Shown here in pieces: positions 61,185 through 64,000 of a stretch of DNA of 64,000 nt. Source of the stretch: CAYNSB01 sp964399625 (GTDB taxonomy: Bacteria > Planctomycetota > Phycisphaerae > Phycisphaerales > UBA1924); contig CAYNSB010000010.1 of assembly GCA_964399625.1 (NCBI GenBank), forward strand, positions 1 to 64,000. Reading direction: 5' to 3'. Position 1 is the stretch's first letter; each line of letters begins with the position of its first letter. A model generated the notes under the pieces. The model was not told where the DNA came from and ran no database searches. It was given only the letters and a program-made list of their open reading frames with translations. The position numbers and the translations under genes are program-made.

Positions 61185-62732
61185 CTACCGGGCGACCTCC
61201 ACCGCACCGCTCGCGATCAGCGTGTGCAACATCGCCAGGGCCTGCGGGTGCTCGGGCGGCACCGTGATTCGCCCCTGCGCGTGGAGCTCGGAGAGCACCT
61301 CTCGCGCGGGGCGTGCCCCGTCAAACGCGGGCAGGAGAGGTTCGTAGTGGGCCGCGTAGGCGAGCGGCAGCCCCAGCCCGCGCCCGCTCGATGAGGGCTG
61401 CGGAGCCCGCGGCATCCCCTGTGCCGGATCGAATCGCCAACCGGCCGCGACACGCAGGGGCCAGTCCAGGAGCGAGGCGGGCGACGGCGTGCCCACACCC
61501 CGGATCCGGGTCTGCGTGCGGAAGAACCCACGCAGCTGCTCCCCCGCCGGGCCCGTGCGAAGGTTGATCGGCGTGAACACCGGCGCCACCCAGTTTGGGC
61601 TTTCCGCGGGCGCGGGCGTGCGCCGGTGCATCACGATGCCGCCGAACGTGATCGCGCCGATGCTCCGTCGGGCGCACAGGTCCCGCCAGTCCGCTTCCTT
61701 TCCTGCGCGGGCCTCGGGCGCGATCCACGAGTAGAAGTACTCGTCCGGGCGGTACGTGCGGAACTGCATCACCATCGCATCGCACCCGGAGCCCGCAAGC
61801 CAACCCGCGACGCGCGACGGCCAATCGCTCTCGCCGGCATGCTCCCACAATCCGACCAGCGCCGCCCATCCTCCGTCCGGGTCGTCCTCGCCCTTGCCCT
61901 CTCGCAGCATCCCGGGCGTTGTGCGCACCAGGTGCTCGAGCATGGCATCGCCCTCCATCCCGCTCACGAGCGCCACCGTCGTGGCGCGCGGCAGGATGAT
62001 GAACGGCGGATTGCATGTCAGCAGTCCAACCCCACCCTTCACGTCCTGCAGCGGCTCGAAGAAGCTCCCCAGGCGGCACTCGATCACGCCGCTGCCGCCG
62101 CGGATGGCGTCCGCCTCGGCCCGCGTCGCCCCCACCAGGGACGCGTTGCACTGCGCGAACGCGATCGCCCTTGGGTTGATGTCCGTCGCGATGCAGCGGT
62201 GCGCGTGCATCAAGCCGCGCAGCGCGTGGAACCCCTGCCCGCAGGCGAGGTCCACCGCGAGGTCGCACGGCAGACGCACCGCCAGGTCGTCCACGTATCG
62301 CGTGGTCAGCCCCACGGGCAGGATGTACTCCTCGGGCACATCCTCGCGCCCCGGGTCCTCGATCGCGTCGCTCAGCGCGACCGTCCCGGCCGCGGGAAGC
62401 AGGACGAACCGACTCCGCCACACACCCTCACCCGCCTGCTCCGCGATGCCCGCGTGCTCGAGCGCCGCGATCACCTCCGCCCCGCCAAGCGCCGACGCCA
62501 GCACGTGAGCGGAGACCTCATCGCGCACGATGAAGAAACGGACCAGGGTTCCGCACTCGGGCGTGGGCAGGCGCGACAAAGCCGAGCGGGCGGTTCCCTT
62601 CCACCCCGCATCGCCGACCGGACCGATCACGCGGAAAACGCGCTCGTCGTACGCCGCACGCACCAGCGCCTCGCGCAGCAGATGAGCCGCGGAGGCCTCG
62701 ATCGGGGTTGGAGCGGGAGGAAGGGTCGTCAC
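61185..62732 (-). CDS. Class I SAM-dependent methyltransferase with extra N- and C-terminal domains
   Basis: The 515-residue product has a helical N-terminal domain (AAHLLREALVRAAYDERVFR ... FFIVRDEVSAHVLASALGGA), a central class I methyltransferase (LAVDLACGQGFHALRGLMHA, CIATDINPRAIAFAQCNASL and the catalytic LLTCNPPF) and a C-terminal part of about 170 residues ending in LAMLHTLIASGAVEVA. The NPPF motif belongs to methyltransferases acting on amide or base nitrogens (RlmG, PrmC, RsmC type). Target is unknown. Confidence 0.8.
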   Translation of the reverse strand: MTTLPPAPTPIEASAAHLLREALVRAAYDERVFRVIGPVGDAGWKGTARSALSRLPTPECGTLVRFFIVRDEVSAHVLASALGGAEVIAALEHAGIAEQAGEGVWRSRFVLLPAAGTVALSDAIEDPGREDVPEEYILPVGLTTRYVDDLAVRLPCDLAVDLACGQGFHALRGLMHAHRCIATDINPRAIAFAQCNASLVGATRAEADAIRGGSGVIECRLGSFFEPLQDVKGGVGLLTCNPPFIILPRATTVALVSGMEGDAMLEHLVRTTPGMLREGKGEDDPDGGWAALVGLWEHAGESDWPSRVAGWLAGSGCDAMVMQFRTYRPDEYFYSWIAPEARAGKEADWRDLCARRSIGAITFGGIVMHRRTPAPAESPNWVAPVFTPINLRTGPAGEQLRGFFRTQTRIRGVGTPSPASLLDWPLRVAAGWRFDPAQGMPRAPQPSSSGRGLGLPLAYAAHYEPLLPAFDGARPAREVLSELHAQGRITVPPEHPQALAMLHTLIASGAVEVAR

Positions 62733-62819
62733 GCCTGGCTCCGGGTCTGGCTGGATGGGTCCTTTGGTTGGGAGTGAGGGAACCGGACGCTGCGGACCGG
62801 CCTCAGATTCCTGTTCGCG

Positions 62820-64000
62820 TCACACGCCCAGGCGCTCGCCCAGATACGACACGACACTGCCGATCGCGATCCGATCCTGCTTGCCGCTGTCGCGATCGCG
62901 CGCCGTCACGGTCTGGTTCGTCAGCGTCTCGCCGTCAATCGTGAAGCAGAAGGGGCACCCGGCCTCATCCATGCGCGCGTACCGCTTGCCGATCGCCTGC
63001 TTCGCATCGTTCTCGATGAACCCGTACTTACCAAACTTCGCGGCGACCTCGTCGTAGAGTTTCTCGGCGACCTCGGGCATGCCGTCCTTGTTCACGAGCG
63101 GGAAGATGCCCGCCTTGATCGGGGCCAAGCGCGGGTGGATCTTCATGAACTCCGTGCTCGCTCGCGACGGGTCCTTGGTGAACGCCTCGCACAGGATCGC
63201 CAGCACCCCGCGATCGAGCCCCGCGGCCGGCTCGATGCAGTGCGGGATGTAGCGTTCGCCTTTGCGCGAGCCGTTGGGCAGCACTTCGCCCCGCTCCTGA
63301 TCGAAGTAGTCGAGCTTGACGCCGCTGTGCTTCTGGTGCTGCGTGAGATCGAAGTTCCCGCGATGGGCGATGCCCTCCAACTCGCCGTAGCCCGGCGCGG
63401 TAAAGGGAAAGCGGTATTCGACGTCGCTCGTGCCCTGGCTGTAGTGGCTCAGCTCGTCCTTCTCGTGCTCGCGCAGGATGAGGTTGTCGCCGGCGAGCCC
63501 GAGGCTCTTCCACCATTCCATGCGGAAGTCGCGCCAGAACTTGTACCACGCCTGGCTCTCGTCGGGATGGCAGAAGAACTCGAGCTCGGCCTGCTCGAAC
63601 TCGCGCGAGCGGAAGGTGAAGTTGCGCGGCGTCACCTCGTTGCGAAAGCTGGTTCCCGTGTTCCCGATGCCGAAGGGGATCTTGACGCGCGTGGTGTCCA
63701 CGACGTTCTTGAACTGCACGAAGATGCCCTGGGCCGTCTCGGGGCGGAGGTACGCGACGTCGTCCTCCGTCGCCGTGGCGCCGATGTACGTCTTGAACAT
63801 CAGGTTGAACTGGCGGGGCTCGGTGAGCGTGCCGACCTTTTCCGCGTCGGGGCCGAGTACCTTGGAGAACTGCGCCACGGGAATCGACGTGAGGGGAACC
63901 GTCTTCACGGCGCCGAAAGCTTTCTCTGCCTTCTTCAGTTGCTTGCTTTCGCTGGGCGAATCCTTCATGTACGCGAAGACCGGCTTGTCGCCAGGCTCGC
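62820..64000 (-). CDS. glyQS: Glycyl-tRNA synthetase, C-terminal part (runs off the right edge)
   Basis: The minus frame enters at the right edge and reads EPGDKPVFAYMKDSPSESKQ and onward to the stop at 62820, 393 residues. Class II motifs of the dimeric alpha2 enzyme are present: YLRPETAQGIFVQFKNVV, GTSFRNEVTPRNFTFRSREF (motif 2), HCIEPAAGLDRGVLAIL (motif 3 with the key Arg) and the anticodon-binding C-terminus (GCPFCFTIDGETLTNQTVTA, RDRDSGKQDRI). The N-terminal part with motif 1 is outside the window. The ATG at 63968 is internal, not the start. Confidence 0.95.
   Translation of the reverse strand, partial: EPGDKPVFAYMKDSPSESKQLKKAEKAFGAVKTVPLTSIPVAQFSKVLGPDAEKVGTLTEPRQFNLMFKTYIGATATEDDVAYLRPETAQGIFVQFKNVVDTTRVKIPFGIGNTGTSFRNEVTPRNFTFRSREFEQAELEFFCHPDESQAWYKFWRDFRMEWWKSLGLAGDNLILREHEKDELSHYSQGTSDVEYRFPFTAPGYGELEGIAHRGNFDLTQHQKHSGVKLDYFDQERGEVLPNGSRKGERYIPHCIEPAAGLDRGVLAILCEAFTKDPSRASTEFMKIHPRLAPIKAGIFPLVNKDGMPEVAEKLYDEVAAKFGKYGFIENDAKQAIGKRYARMDEAGCPFCFTIDGETLTNQTVTARDRDSGKQDRIAIGSVVSYLGERLGV

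Overview
The window looks like a chromosomal scaffold from a high-GC planctomycete, most likely of class Phycisphaerae. The signs are secreted proteins ending in GC-type dockerin repeats or in VPAP...RRRR (PEP-CTERM-like) tails, prepilin-type proteins ending near an H-x-D-G motif, a SUMF1-like secreted protein, a zinc-ribbon membrane protein, and short Ala/Arg/Pro-rich housekeeping proteins. A run of ten Ns at 45729-45738 shows it is a draft or metagenome assembly. No rRNA, tRNA, CRISPR array, prophage or transposase gene was found.

Layout. 1-12919: mostly minus-strand housekeeping (Ser/Thr kinase fragment, SUMF1-like protein, AmpD-like amidase, TrmL, a redoxin-like protein, a SpoU methyltransferase, DUF4239), then uppP, a zinc-type dehydrogenase, a HEAT-repeat lipoprotein, an ABC ATPase and an NAD-binding protein. 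13112-17830: an HhH protein, RNase R and a dockerin protein, all on plus. 17867-25248: sulfate activation (sat, cysC, cysQ) interleaved with a glycosyltransferase, a LysR-type regulator and a GDP-mannose-epimerase-like enzyme, which suggests PAPS for sulfated polysaccharide rather than for reduction. 25328-29541: a large zinc metalloprotease and a UbiA-type prenyltransferase. 29710-33532: a plus-strand set of a small His/Cys-rich protein, two prepilin-like proteins, a dockerin protein and its PEP-CTERM paralogue. 33537-39207: a 1271-residue beta-helix/FG-GAP protein and a histidine kinase. 39266-44880: miaB, arsC, aquaporin, speA and a barstar-like gene. 44888-50848: a universal stress protein split by the gap, a LolA-like protein, an S41 protease, a deoxyhypusine-synthase-like protein and a zinc-ribbon membrane protein. 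50962-53630: four tandem PEP-CTERM paralogues. 54027-59198: a MacAB-TolC-like efflux operon. 59429-64000: VOC protein, RtcB, a methyltransferase and the C-terminal part of glycyl-tRNA synthetase.

The most unusual structures are two places where a secreted-protein gene sits between direct copies of the end of its neighbour: a SUMF1-like gene between two copies of the amidase 3' end, carrying a REPIN-like inverted doublet, and a lipoprotein gene between two copies of the cysQ 5' end, so that its leader starts with cysQ codons. Also notable are tandem paralogues with exchanged C-terminal sorting modules (dockerin versus PEP-CTERM), and evidence that the assembly gap is a failed merge of overlapping contig ends within a single intact gene.
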